DNA of 64,000 nucleotides. Origin: Phytophthora colocasiae. Taxonomy: Eukaryota > Oomycota > Peronosporomycetes > Peronosporales > Peronosporaceae. Shown piece after piece: positions 53,899 to 63,463 of the stretch; position 1 is the first letter of the stretch, and every line of letters starts with the position of its first letter. The stretch covers positions 1-64,000 of the forward strand of contig JAGKQI010000055.1 of assembly GCA_018806915.1 (NCBI GenBank). The letters run 5' to 3'. Below the pieces are notes generated by a model. That model ran no database searches. It saw only the letters and a program-made list of their open reading frames with translations, and had not been told where the DNA came from. Position numbers and translations under genes: made by a program.

Positions 53899-55122
53899 AT
53901 GATTGGAAGTGAAAGCGCGCGCAAAGGGAGAGACGCGGATTCTGGATCCGGTATGGCATCCAGATCGTCGCGTCGGTTGAAGGGGCAGCTGCCTGAAGAG
54001 CACGAAGACTTAGATACGATTATGAGAAGAGCTCGTCAGGCCAACGCTGCGAAGCGAAAGGCTGCCCAGGAAGCGAAGGAGTTACCGGATCTCCAGGAGG
54101 AGGATTCCGGATCTGCCGTTGAGGATGCGCACCACGCAAGTCTGGACGGAAGTGATCGGGAAGAAACTTCGGATCGAGAAGGCGACCCAGAGCAAGAAGA
54201 GTCCGGATCTGAGTCGGGTTCGGAGGAAGAGGATTCTGGATCGGAAGGTGATCTGGAAGCCGAAGGAGTTTTGGACGAGTCCGGTCAGGAGGAGTCCGAA
54301 GGTGAGGAGTCTGAAGTCGTCAGGAGTGACGCTGAAGATTTCGGAAGAGAGGCATCTGAAGACGACGTTGTCGAGATTGAAGCCCCCGCGGAGGATCGAG
54401 TTCCGTATTCTCCTCCGCCGAAAAGAGTGGATCCAGATGCCGTATCTGGAGTTCGGGAAGAGTCACCACGCGTGAAGCAGGAAGATTGCCCGCTGTCGCC
54501 GGTTCAGGAAGATACTGTGCTTGAAGACAATTACATGTCATCGCCAGTGATTCCAGAACTCCGGATACCAACACTGCATCCGGACCAGCCGCCGTTCCAG
54601 ATGCTCTCTGAGGTGTCTCTGCAAGAACCAAGTGGATTCGACATTCCCGATTCTGAAATGGAGGAGCTTCAAGATGTCCCATCTACTGCGTCCGAAGTCC
54701 AGATGACCGAAGGTCGCGCGAAGGCATATGTGGCCGAGCAGGTGAGACGCTGGGAGCGCGATAGTTCCGAAAGAGACATTCCACCTGACGTCAGATACGA
54801 CTGGCCTCCCGTGCGTCCGAATTCCGAAGCCTTCCTTCGTGCAGCTTCGAAGACTTCCGAATACCTTAATCGTCGGATGTTGATGCCGGTACAGACAGAC
54901 GCTTGGATCTCGGAACTTCAGATCCAGCGTCACACTTTTGGAACGGCCCAAGATCTACAAGCAGGCTTGATCGCCAATGGAATTCTCAGCTCGAGAATGT
55001 ATTGCCGTCCTTCAGACCTTACTTTTCGAAGCCGGGTTTGGTTTCGTGAACTTGGTACCAGGATGGTTCCGGACGCGTGTCTTCAAGGTGCATCCGGATC
55101 TCGTCCGACAAGTCGTCGGTGA
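53899..55122 (+). CDS. Gypsy-2 pre-gag ORF, first part
   Basis: About 407 aa from ATG 53899. A basic start (SRSSRRLKGQ) is followed by a long acidic, Ser/Glu/Asp-rich region (residues about 60-190), a Pro-rich stretch, and then a more folded-looking part (VAEQVRRWERD, SEAFLRAASKTSEYLNRRML). The sense continues in the frame starting at 54977, so a frame change lies in the 146-bp overlap. No known domain. Confidence 0.6.
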   Translation: MIGSESARKGRDADSGSGMASRSSRRLKGQLPEEHEDLDTIMRRARQANAAKRKAAQEAKELPDLQEEDSGSAVEDAHHASLDGSDREETSDREGDPEQEESGSESGSEEEDSGSEGDLEAEGVLDESGQEESEGEESEVVRSDAEDFGREASEDDVVEIEAPAEDRVPYSPPPKRVDPDAVSGVREESPRVKQEDCPLSPVQEDTVLEDNYMSSPVIPELRIPTLHPDQPPFQMLSEVSLQEPSGFDIPDSEMEELQDVPSTASEVQMTEGRAKAYVAEQVRRWERDSSERDIPPDVRYDWPPVRPNSEAFLRAASKTSEYLNRRMLMPVQTDAWISELQIQRHTFGTAQDLQAGLIANGILSSRMYCRPSDLTFRSRVWFRELGTRMVPDACLQGASGSRPTSRR

Positions 55123-56068
55123 AGTGATACAGTTATTGACTGTGGAGATGATCGAGTGGAGACAGTTAATGGTCCGGATGCAGGAGTATGCACAGACCCT
55201 TGCGGACTTTGGAAGGGAAAGACTCTATCAAGTACATCCAGAAGCCGCTTATCAAGGTGGAAGCATTTTCATTTTGGATTACGAAGCTTCCCTACTGGGA
55301 CGTGTTTTCACTGGGCTCCTAGTGACATCCGGATTCCGGAAGTTGAGAAGTCCAAGGGATCCTGTCCATCAGGATGTCCAAGCGAAACGCCTCCAACGCG
55401 TAATGCCTCGGCCGCCACAGTCGTCGATTCCGTCACCAGCACCTTCGTCGATGCCATCAGTGCCATCTACTGTCATCCGGAATCTGGAAGCCGATCTGGA
55501 ATTCACGTCGTCCCGAAGCAACTTGTCTTCACACCGGAGTATTCCGGAACACGGGAGTTCAGTTCAGTCATCTAGCATGTTTGGAACTTCTGGAGGATCA
55601 AGTGAGTCGATGGCAAGTGCCACCTCCGGAACCCGGACATCTCAGGAAAGTACCTCGGAGTCATCCGGATTTGGAATGAGTCGGAGTGCTAGGACACACA
55701 TGCCCCATTCAGGTTTCAACTCGATGGCAATGACCGCCCGGGAATCTGGAAGTGGAGCGACTGCGGAATCTGGAATCACGTTCCAGGTTACCCACCAAGT
55801 ACCTCGCACTCCTGGTGTTCAGGATGACGCGGATTCGGGAGAGCAGAAGCGAGATGGATCCAACAAGAGACGTAGCAAGTCGTCTTCCAGACGACGCGAA
55901 GCGGATCGACGGTCCCTGCCAACTGAGGAATCTGGATCACGAAGTGTCCGAAAGTCTGAAAGCCGCCGCCGAAGGACCTCTGAAACTCCGCCCCGTTCGG
56001 AACGATCGTCTAAGTCAGCTGGCTCAGGATCCACGCAAGTTGCCCTGAATACCATGTATCAACTCTAA
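54977..56068 (+). CDS. Gypsy-2 pre-gag ORF, second part
   Basis: 363 aa. The N-terminal 140 residues look folded (FRTRVFKVHPDLVRQVVGEV, EYAQTLADFGRERLYQVHP); the rest is Ser/Arg-rich and disordered, with RSKSSSRRREADRRS. It ends at TAA 56066-56068, and the same frame reopens at once into gag, so a single stop separates them. No known domain. Confidence 0.55.
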   Translation: MEFSARECIAVLQTLLFEAGFGFVNLVPGWFRTRVFKVHPDLVRQVVGEVIQLLTVEMIEWRQLMVRMQEYAQTLADFGRERLYQVHPEAAYQGGSIFILDYEASLLGRVFTGLLVTSGFRKLRSPRDPVHQDVQAKRLQRVMPRPPQSSIPSPAPSSMPSVPSTVIRNLEADLEFTSSRSNLSSHRSIPEHGSSVQSSSMFGTSGGSSESMASATSGTRTSQESTSESSGFGMSRSARTHMPHSGFNSMAMTARESGSGATAESGITFQVTHQVPRTPGVQDDADSGEQKRDGSNKRRSKSSSRRREADRRSLPTEESGSRSVRKSESRRRRTSETPPRSERSSKSAGSGSTQVALNTMYQL

Positions 56069-56074
56069 GAGGTC

Positions 56075-58141
56075 ATGGTCAGGATGGAAGATCAGCAGGG
56101 TTCTGCTTTGGAGAGGTTGTCAGGGAATCTGGATGCCAAGCTAGAAAGACTTCTGGATTCCAAGTTCCAAGCGATGTTCCCGATGAAGGAACTGAATCAG
56201 GACTCAGACCTTGTTCGCGGTCAGGAAGCCTTGGGCAAAGTCCGGAATCTGGACATCAGGACATCGGGACGACCACCACACAAGAGGCGCTCGGAAGGTG
56301 TTCGGGATGCACGTACCAAGGCACGTCCCGCTGAAGACGAGAAGGTGTTGGAGCTGCGAAGACAGCTCCAAGCATTGGAGACCGCGCGGAAGCGAGAAGG
56401 AGAGGCGGCGAAGGCTGTCCAACGGTTCCTGGCTACACAGGTACGCGACCTGCGATCAGTAGCCACCCATCCGACTGAGACAAGTGCAACTCAAGGTCAC
56501 TCATCATCTGATCCAGCAACTTTGCACCCAGTATCCAGTGGCCCATCCCCAAACGTATCTGATTTGGATTCCCAGAAAACAGCTGTTCGGAACCCGGACG
56601 AAGCCTTTGCTGCACAGCTTGCAGCAGCTCTTCAAGTCGTCACTCTTGATTCTAAAGCGCCTAGGGCACAAGTGTCCAAGACATCAACGCCTCAGACTCT
56701 AGTGGTGAAGAAGGAATCGACGACAAGGAAGAAGAGTGCATCTGAAAGCAGGGGTCGAGATGTTCGGAAGCGCTCGTCGGAGGATGCTGCCAGAAAGAGT
56801 GCGTCCAGAAGAACCGACTCGAGGAGGCTAAGCTCATCGTCCAAACGTATCCGGAAGGCGACATCCCGAAAGCGAATACTGTCCGACGATCCAAGTTCAT
56901 CTGACTCAAGCTTCGACTCAAGTGGGTCGAGTGATGATTCTGGAAGCTCAGACAGTAGCTTCATTGAGGACAAGGCCTCTGGAGTGACGACTAAGACGGC
57001 AGGCGGGACAACAACATATATGTTCAAGCCATTTGTCAATGCGAGTACTCTGGAAGACTTCGATGAGAAGGCACCTTTGGCCACCCGGATGCGTTGGCTG
57101 GAGAGATTCCAGAGCATGTCGGTGCAAGGTGGCTGGGCGGATAATGTGAAGATTTATGAGATGAAGCTGAAGTTATCCCCGGCAGTCCGGAACTGGCGAG
57201 CAAACCTGAGTCCAAAAGTCCGGAGGAAGTGGAAGGACTTTCTGAAGGCATTCAAGGAACGCTACTGTAAGGCGAAGACCACAGATGCCGAGAGATACTA
57301 CACGATGTTCCAGAAGAAGTCTGAGACACCTTTGGAATTCTATTACCGTCTGAACAAGGTGGCGGATAGAGCTGGCATCCGGATTGACGGGTCATCCAAG
57401 TACCGGGAGCAGCATCTGAAGGCATTCACTAAAAAGCTTTCGGATTCCCGACTCCGGACGACCCTTCAAGGTCAACGCCTTCGGAGTTTGAAAGATGTCG
57501 AGTACGTCCTGAAGCAGCATGAAGATCTGACTCTGGAAGACGACTACGACACCCCTCCTCCGAAGCGGGATTTCAGAGCGGACAACGTCCCTCGAGACAA
57601 GTTCCCGATGAAACGTCCGGGACGAGCATATCTGGCCAAAAGTGATGACGATTCGGATGAAGAAGACCGCCGTGTGACGTTTGAAGATGAAGAAGAAAAG
57701 ATGGCTCCAGAACCCTCGACGGGCAGGTCCGATGATCTGGAATCCAGAATCCCTAACATGGAAAATCTTTCGGAAGCAGTCTACAAGATTCTTCAAGAAG
57801 GAGGATGGAGGCCACAATCTTTAACGGATCGTCCAGATTCCAGAAGACATCCGGAGCAACAGGATTCCAGACGCCAAGGTTTCCGGAATCCCAATTATTC
57901 CGCTCGGTGCTGGGCAGACATCGAGTGTGAACGCTGTCATCGGAAGGGTCATCCGGTACGATTCTGTCGGATGCGGCAGTGTGATTACTGTAGGAAGTAC
58001 CACGAGGGACACTGTGGAAAACATGAGGCAATCCAAGATCTGGAAAACCTTATCCGACAAGGAACTTTGGAAGTACCAACCGCCATCCGGAAGAAACTTC
58101 TGGATCCGGACGCCGATTCTAAGGAACAACGGTTAAACTAA
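56075..58141 (+). CDS. gag: Gypsy-2 Gag
   Basis: 688 aa, open from 56069 in the same frame as the preceding ORF. Coiled-coil and Ser/Arg-rich N-terminal half; capsid-like core with TRMRWLERFQSMS, KWKDFLKAFKERYC and KKSETPLEFYYRLNKVADRA, clearly related to Gypsy-1 Gag (SEETPLDYLYRLN); a zinc knuckle CERCHRKGHPVRFC and a partial second Cys/His cluster (CDYCRKYHEGHC). Three knuckles in Gypsy-1 are reduced here. Gag could co-assemble with that of a related complete element. Confidence 0.9.
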   Translation: MVRMEDQQGSALERLSGNLDAKLERLLDSKFQAMFPMKELNQDSDLVRGQEALGKVRNLDIRTSGRPPHKRRSEGVRDARTKARPAEDEKVLELRRQLQALETARKREGEAAKAVQRFLATQVRDLRSVATHPTETSATQGHSSSDPATLHPVSSGPSPNVSDLDSQKTAVRNPDEAFAAQLAAALQVVTLDSKAPRAQVSKTSTPQTLVVKKESTTRKKSASESRGRDVRKRSSEDAARKSASRRTDSRRLSSSSKRIRKATSRKRILSDDPSSSDSSFDSSGSSDDSGSSDSSFIEDKASGVTTKTAGGTTTYMFKPFVNASTLEDFDEKAPLATRMRWLERFQSMSVQGGWADNVKIYEMKLKLSPAVRNWRANLSPKVRRKWKDFLKAFKERYCKAKTTDAERYYTMFQKKSETPLEFYYRLNKVADRAGIRIDGSSKYREQHLKAFTKKLSDSRLRTTLQGQRLRSLKDVEYVLKQHEDLTLEDDYDTPPPKRDFRADNVPRDKFPMKRPGRAYLAKSDDDSDEEDRRVTFEDEEEKMAPEPSTGRSDDLESRIPNMENLSEAVYKILQEGGWRPQSLTDRPDSRRHPEQQDSRRQGFRNPNYSARCWADIECERCHRKGHPVRFCRMRQCDYCRKYHEGHCGKHEAIQDLENLIRQGTLEVPTAIRKKLLDPDADSKEQRLN

Positions 58142-58194
58142 GAAGCCCGCTGGATGGGGATCCAGAACGCGTCGGGCTCAAGAAACCCCCAGAA

Positions 58195-59253
58195 TTGTGT
58201 GTGTTAGCGTACGTCGGTCCAGAATTGAAGAGACGACAAGTCAGCCATCAATGCATGACTTTAACCCAAGATGACGGCTCTCGGGTTCCGGATTCCGGTT
58301 GCGAACTTTCTCCAGATGGTGATTCTGGAGTTCTGGACGATGATTGGAATCCGGACAATTTGGATGACACCCCGGTGGAATTCAGACTGAAACCCGGAGA
58401 GAGTTACGGATGGTGGGAAGAACACCGATCGGAGACGTCTAAACGGGTTGCAATGGTGCATGGTGCAGTGAATAATGTTCGGACGGATATCCTTTTGGAT
58501 TCCGGAGCGTCGGTGAGTATGCTGAGTTTGGATCTTGCGCGTAGGCTCAAGCTCAAGTTGGACTTCCGGAAGCCGCTCCGGGTATCTGGACTAGGAGGTG
58601 TCCCGACGTACATCGCTGCCCGAACCGAAGTTAAAGTCACCCTGGGTCTGAATGTAGTTTACGTTCTCGAACTCTGGGTGGCCAACATCGGAGAAGGTGT
58701 TGACGTGTTGCTGGGAATGGACTTCATGTACTCCGCTGGAGTACGACTGTGTATTCTTGAAGGATTGGTGCAACTTCCGGATGAAGAAAACGTCATGCTT
58801 TCAGGAAGAACTTTCGATCAACAACGCAAAGGATTGCGTCTGGAAGTCCGGCCTCCGGAAACCCTCTATTTGGGGCCAGGGGAACAAGCGGTCATCCGGA
58901 TCAATTATGGCCAAAGTAATCCGCAGCGTGAAGTAGTCTGGGCTGGACGAGGTGATCGCTGGGTGACCCAGCTAATATATTGTGCGAAGTCTTGGGCAGT
59001 CGCGGTGAAGAACGTCAACATTTCCGAAAAAGATGTTTGGATAGGCACGAACACTCCCGTCGCCCAGATTGTGGAATTCGGATGCTATCCTTTTGGAAGA
59101 TTTGTGCGACCTGGACTCCGGAGGTATCGTGAATGGGAAGTCCTGATTTACGAGAACACGAACTCTCGTCAGGAACATCTTCGCCAACGAAGATACCTTC
59201 AAGCAATTCAGGCGTCCCAACCTCCAAGCGTCCAGAAGCCGGAATACCCATGA
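58195..59253 (+). CDS. pro: Gypsy-2 protease
   Basis: 352 aa in the -1 frame relative to gag. Retropepsin active site ILLDSGASVSML (residues 99-110) and flap/second motif DVLLGMDFMYSAGV (170-183). A TTG rather than ATG lies at 58195, so it is probably reached by frameshifting rather than initiated. Similar in order and motifs to residues 130-350 of Gypsy-1 Pol. The frame stops at 59253 without running into a reverse transcriptase. Confidence 0.88.
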   Translation: MCVLAYVGPELKRRQVSHQCMTLTQDDGSRVPDSGCELSPDGDSGVLDDDWNPDNLDDTPVEFRLKPGESYGWWEEHRSETSKRVAMVHGAVNNVRTDILLDSGASVSMLSLDLARRLKLKLDFRKPLRVSGLGGVPTYIAARTEVKVTLGLNVVYVLELWVANIGEGVDVLLGMDFMYSAGVRLCILEGLVQLPDEENVMLSGRTFDQQRKGLRLEVRPPETLYLGPGEQAVIRINYGQSNPQREVVWAGRGDRWVTQLIYCAKSWAVAVKNVNISEKDVWIGTNTPVAQIVEFGCYPFGRFVRPGLRRYREWEVLIYENTNSRQEHLRQRRYLQAIQASQPPSVQKPEYP

Positions 59254-59960
59254 CCGAAGAAGTTGATAACAAGGCCACCTCGAGGAGGTCCTGGAGTCCA
59301 CATGGTTTCTTTACAAGACCCGCCTCGTTTGAATCCAGAATCCGTCTCGAATGCAGATGTCGAACGTCCATATGTCCGGAATCCAGAAGGGCTCAAGACG
59401 ATCAGCGAAGTTTCGGAGGAAATTTTGGAAGAACCGCCGGAGGCGATAAAGACTCTGGAATATTCACGTGAAGAATGTCCCTATCAAGGTGGACCCTTAG
59501 TGATTCCAGAAATCCGGATTCCAGATGACTCGGAGGACGAAGAGTTTTACGATGCGATCGAGGGTGTGCCAAGCGACGAGAATCCGGAAGCGCTGACAGC
59601 CGGAGAGAATGATTCTGAAAGCGTGCTGAATGGAATTCTATCCAAGATCAACATGGTGAACAATGTCATTCGGAAGCTGGAAACCAAGCTCATCCGATGC
59701 CTGCATCGAGACACGGAAAGTTTGTGTCGGCAGTCTATCATGCTTATGCGTCCGAAAGTACAGAAACGGAGTCCGCAGAATCCGGAATGATTTCTCCGGA
59801 AGACGAACGGGAACCTCCAAATATCCAGTACCGTGAAAGTGACTATTTTCAAAGGGGGAACGACGTGATCTCGGGTCCTGTGATAGTCAAGTTACACGGA
59901 CGACTAAAGGCTCCAGATACTTCATTGACCCAAGCCGGGGACGACCATCCACGAGTTTAA
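59254..59960 (+). pseudogene. Gypsy-2 linker after protease, with RT-INT missing
   Basis: Frames 59263-59790 and 59697-59960 encode an acidic, disordered linker (EILEEPPEAIKTLEYSREE, IPDDSEDEEFYDAI) like the segment between protease and RT in Gypsy-1. After about 59960 no RT, RNase H or integrase motif can be found on either strand; the antisense gene starts instead. This is the internal deletion that makes the element non-autonomous. Confidence 0.7.
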
Positions 59961-60233
59961 TCGCCCAGATGCCGACTTTGGACGTCCGGATGATGGAAAC
60001 TTTTGGATTGCAACTACGACTGAATTTTGTTTTGATTACGATTGGATTATTGATTGTTTGGATTGCTATGGATTTTGGAAGTGATGAGGATTTCGAAACG
60101 TGGACTTATACAACAGAAGGTATTCTGGATGACGACGAATATTGAGATGTATTTCGAGTGGTTAAGTGATGGAGAATACGCTACTTATGGAATCATGCAG
60201 AGCAAGGACTTCACTCGATTCGGTGTACATCTC
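59961..60233. other. Deletion-junction region of Gypsy-2
   Basis: About 270 bp with no supported gene on either strand. It lies between the post-protease linker and the end of the antisense gene. Confidence 0.45.
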
Positions 60234-60704
60234 CTAGCGTCCATACTTCCAGAGGTCTCGGATCAGGATGCGCTTGTCCGCGGATATCAACGACTTCTGG
60301 ACTTCCTTCGGCAGATGCACGATACGTTCAGCATCCGTCGAACAGGAACTCCATTGTGTGCGTGCAGGTTCGGCAGTGTCCAGAATCACAAGTTGTTCCA
60401 ACAGTGGGTATGGCTTCAAAGTCTCCGGATTACAGTGGCTTGGGTCCATCAAGACCCAGTGGCAGATTCTAGAAGGGTACTTCCAGATGCCGGGCTCGTT
60501 CCAGATGGTGTCGGGAAGCTTGAGAGTCATCTTTCGGAGTAACGAAAGGGCTTTCTTCCGGAAAGAAGTGTGACGCTTGGACCGGTCCCGATATATTGCG
60601 GCCAACTTCGGAGATGCGCCATACGACGTGTCGAGAGTCAGCCAATGAGTCTCCTCCCAGAATGCGCGAGTATGCCGGCCGACAAAGCTGATCCAAGAGT
60701 CCAA
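60234..60704 (-). pseudogene. Antisense gene of Gypsy-2, C-terminal domain
   Basis: The minus strand reads VGRHTRAFWEETHWLTLDTS, which aligns with HRQAFWEATHNLEIT at the end of the Gypsy-1 antisense ORF. Further agreement includes a Tyr and an Arg-x-x-Arg pair about 20-25 residues later and a following Trp. This is the main evidence that the two antisense genes are related. It is separated from the acidic part upstream by frame changes near 60700-60780. Confidence 0.6.
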
Positions 60705-60781
60705 CGCAATGAGAGCGTCCGCACTGAGATCCTTGCGCTTATGGAAGAAGAGTTCTCGAGGCCGAAGGGGTAGACCTTATC

Positions 60782-61970
60782 CTAGGGCTTCGAATCCAAA
60801 AGAGCGATGAGTTCATGTTCCTTGGATGTGGTACGCTCTTTCAGGAGATCGAGATCGTACCGATTGGGAGTGTAGTCCGGAAACCCGGACGTCTGCTCCG
60901 GAGAAGCCGCTGTCGTATCACCTCTCTTCATCCGGACGCCATAATGCATCCAGGAACCGGTGTTTTCTCTGGGAGTTTCGATAATCTGTAGGTCCTCTGG
61001 AGTCAACTCCGAGAAAGCTTTCTTGGCCAGCTTCGTTGTGTATCCTGGACCAGAATGATACTTCCGGGATGTCGGCTTGAGGGTGTCACGATTGGTACGC
61101 CGACGCTTGGATTTTGGAGGTAAGTCTTCGGGATCTGGTTGACGTGAAGACTCCGACGCTTGATCATCGTCACCCTCGGCCTCTGGAATAAAGTCTTCGT
61201 CCACCTGCTCGTCGTCATCAGCTTCCACCACTAGGGCATTCGGATCTGGATCGTCATCCAGACCTTCGCCCAGTATTCAGGTTCCACCCCTCGGTCTTGA
61301 AGGCCGTCGAGAACCCCTTCAGCCATCGTGAAGTATCGACGTGGGACGTACTTAGTCCAGTGGACGTTATCCAGAGAATTCCAATACATCATCCGGACAA
61401 GCATCTCAACCAGTGCGTTCAACCGGAAGGTGATGTGAGCTTCCCGATCGTCACTTAGCCACTCGAGAGCATCCGGGTACTGGACGCCAGACAACATGAG
61501 TGCTTGGAGGTCCAGACGAAGGTCGTCCCAAGTAACCGGGTAGTCAGTCAGGGACGTCAACGCTTGCTGCTTTGCTTGGACAGAAGGATACTTGTCCGTA
61601 CGACAGTCGTGAGATGAGTGCTTGACAGTCCGACGGACGACTCTGGATGGTGTCCGGAGCACGATGGTGTTTCTTGGATGGCGGACTCCCCGGCGACCTC
61701 TTGCGCTTGGATGATGATGATTTTGATGGTGTGGACGTATGCGTCCGAGTGAGATCCAAACGCCGAGGAGGCTCTGACCGCTTGGACTCTTCCCCATCCG
61801 GATCCCGAGGGCGACTCAATGAGACGAAAGGAGTCGACACGAGACCTGGATCATCTGCGGCGATGACCGTGATCATGGTACGCCAAGCAGGGTCAACAGC
61901 AGATCCATCTTTGAAGTGAACCAGAAGATCCAAAAGGCGTTGCCAGTGGGCGTTAATCACTGATCCACCT
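60782..61970 (-). pseudogene. Antisense gene of Gypsy-2, middle part
   Basis: Three overlapping minus-strand frames (61960-61544, 61797-61231, 61231-60782) give in order: VINAHWQRLLDLLVHFKDGS; a basic Ser/Pro patch (SSSKRKRSPGSPPSKKHHR); a folded-looking part (NSLDNVHWTKYVPRRYFTMA); and an acidic region (EADDDEQVDEDF) with KSKRRRTNRD. This order of basic patch, then acidic region, then AFWE domain parallels the Gypsy-1 antisense ORF. At least two frameshifts are present. Confidence 0.6.
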
Positions 61971-62824
61971 TGACCACCTACGTCAAGAATTCTGGAAATA
62001 TGGCGAACGCCAGCTTCCTCTCGCCTTCAGACGCTGCTGCGCATGGAATCTCGACGACAGCAAGCGACCCGTCCGTTCCAAGCTATCTAGAAGCTCCTCC
62101 AGTTCACGATGGTGATAACAACATCCACCTGGTTGAGGTTCCAGCAACTCTTCCTCATCTGGAAAGTGGTGCCTTTACAAGAGACGGCTACGGTGGTCTG
62201 GAAGTCCTGATGCCGGTGGAAAGCCTGACGACGCGAGAGAAGGCAGCTTTGAATGACTGTGTCGGAGACCATGTGGATCTTCGCACTCGCATTTTGACGC
62301 CCCGTGTGGCTCCCCTGGAGAGCATGGATCTGGAGGGCCTTCTGGACAGCGTCCCAGTCCGTCGTGAAGTTGCAAGTCTCCTAACAGAATTTGGACACGA
62401 GCGACTCGCGGAACGAGTATTTGGAACGGTCTCGTCGCTTCGGAAGGTCATCCAGAGAGACATTCGAACGCAGGCGCTCCTACAGGCAGGTGACATGTCG
62501 CTTCAAGGTGTCGAACAAGTCTACGCGGAGTTCGCACAGCTCAAGCGCGATGACCAGCTCGTGACCAGCCATTGGGATCAGCGACTGTTTCAAGCGGGTA
62601 TCGAGAAGGAGGCGACGCTCCAGGATGCTCGTGATGACATCCGTCATCTCATGGAGGAACACGATCGAGATAATCGAGGCCTCCGAAAGCAGGTGAAGAA
62701 CCTTTCAGTGCAGTTGGAAGACGCGAGAATCCAGATTCGGCTGCTTGAAGAGCGGCTTCGAACGTCTGGATTCAGTCCCATCGACCTAATGAACTTCTTG
62801 CTGCAGGAGCTTCTGGGGTGGTCA
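61971..62824 (+). pseudogene. Antisense gene of Gypsy-2, coiled-coil part, inverted
   Basis: The plus-strand frame from 61970 to 62860 encodes TTYVKNSGNMANASF, a folded middle (VREVASLLTEFGHERL-like) and a coiled coil (EKEATLQDARDDIRHLMEEH, VQLEDARIQIRLLEERL). It sits between two minus-strand parts of one gene. TGACCACC at 61971-61978 and GGTGGTCA at 62817-62824 form its ends. Turning it back joins SSVTT in frame to TTYVKN at the first border; the second border is off by one base. So it is most likely an inverted segment of the antisense gene. Confidence 0.55.
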
Positions 62825-63407
62825 CACTACTTGCGGCCGTCGACGTCGCTCCAAAATTAGATGAAGGACCCTCCTTGGGGCTGCCATCACCACCAGTGTC
62901 GCCCTCTGCTAAGGTGTAGCCTGGGGGAGGCGCCAAGGGTCCAGAAGAAGCGTCTGGCGACGCTGTAGTGCCGCTTGCCGTCGTCATTGGAGTGGTCGGA
63001 AGCTGGGAAATGGTGAAATGACCGCGAATTATGCCGAAGTTCTTCGAGGTTCTGTCGTATGCTGGGAACGGGCGATCGGGGACATGACGCAGAAAAGAAG
63101 CCACGTCAGCCAACCGATGGATGGAATCGCACCCAGGGACTGCGTCATTTGGAGATCGGGAACTTGGATATAGTGAATACGGATGTGTGACACCTGGATG
63201 TGGACGGGCCGACCTGAGATGCGTGTCTCTTGGATAGTTGGACCAGCTGCGATCCGTGAGCGGATGAGTGAAGTCTTGATCTGGATATTGATTGGAACCG
63301 AAACCGTTGTCGTGACCACGAGTGGAATCTGGGAGTGTAGATCTGAACTCCGGGTGCCAGGTGTGATGTGGCCTCTGGCGAGACTGATTCGCGCTTCGTC
63401 TCATCAT
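62825..63407 (-). pseudogene. Antisense gene of Gypsy-2, N-terminal part
   Basis: From ATG 63407 on the minus strand: a His/Arg/Ser-rich start, then Pro/Thr/Ser/Gly-rich low-complexity sequence (TTPMTTASGTTASPDASSGP), reaching SSVTT at the inversion border. Frame continues to 62772 only as an artefact of the inversion. The start lies 57 bp from the 3' LTR, the same position as in Gypsy-1. Confidence 0.6.
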
Positions 63408-63463
63408 GATCTATCAGCTCGAAAGTAAATCTCTCAATGAGAGCTCTTGATGAGAGGGACGGT

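Noticed and set aside
60054..60573. Plus-strand ORFs after the Gypsy-2 protease as RT remnants
   Set aside because: No RT, RNase H or integrase motif is visible, and the opposite strand carries the AFWE-TH domain shared with Gypsy-1.
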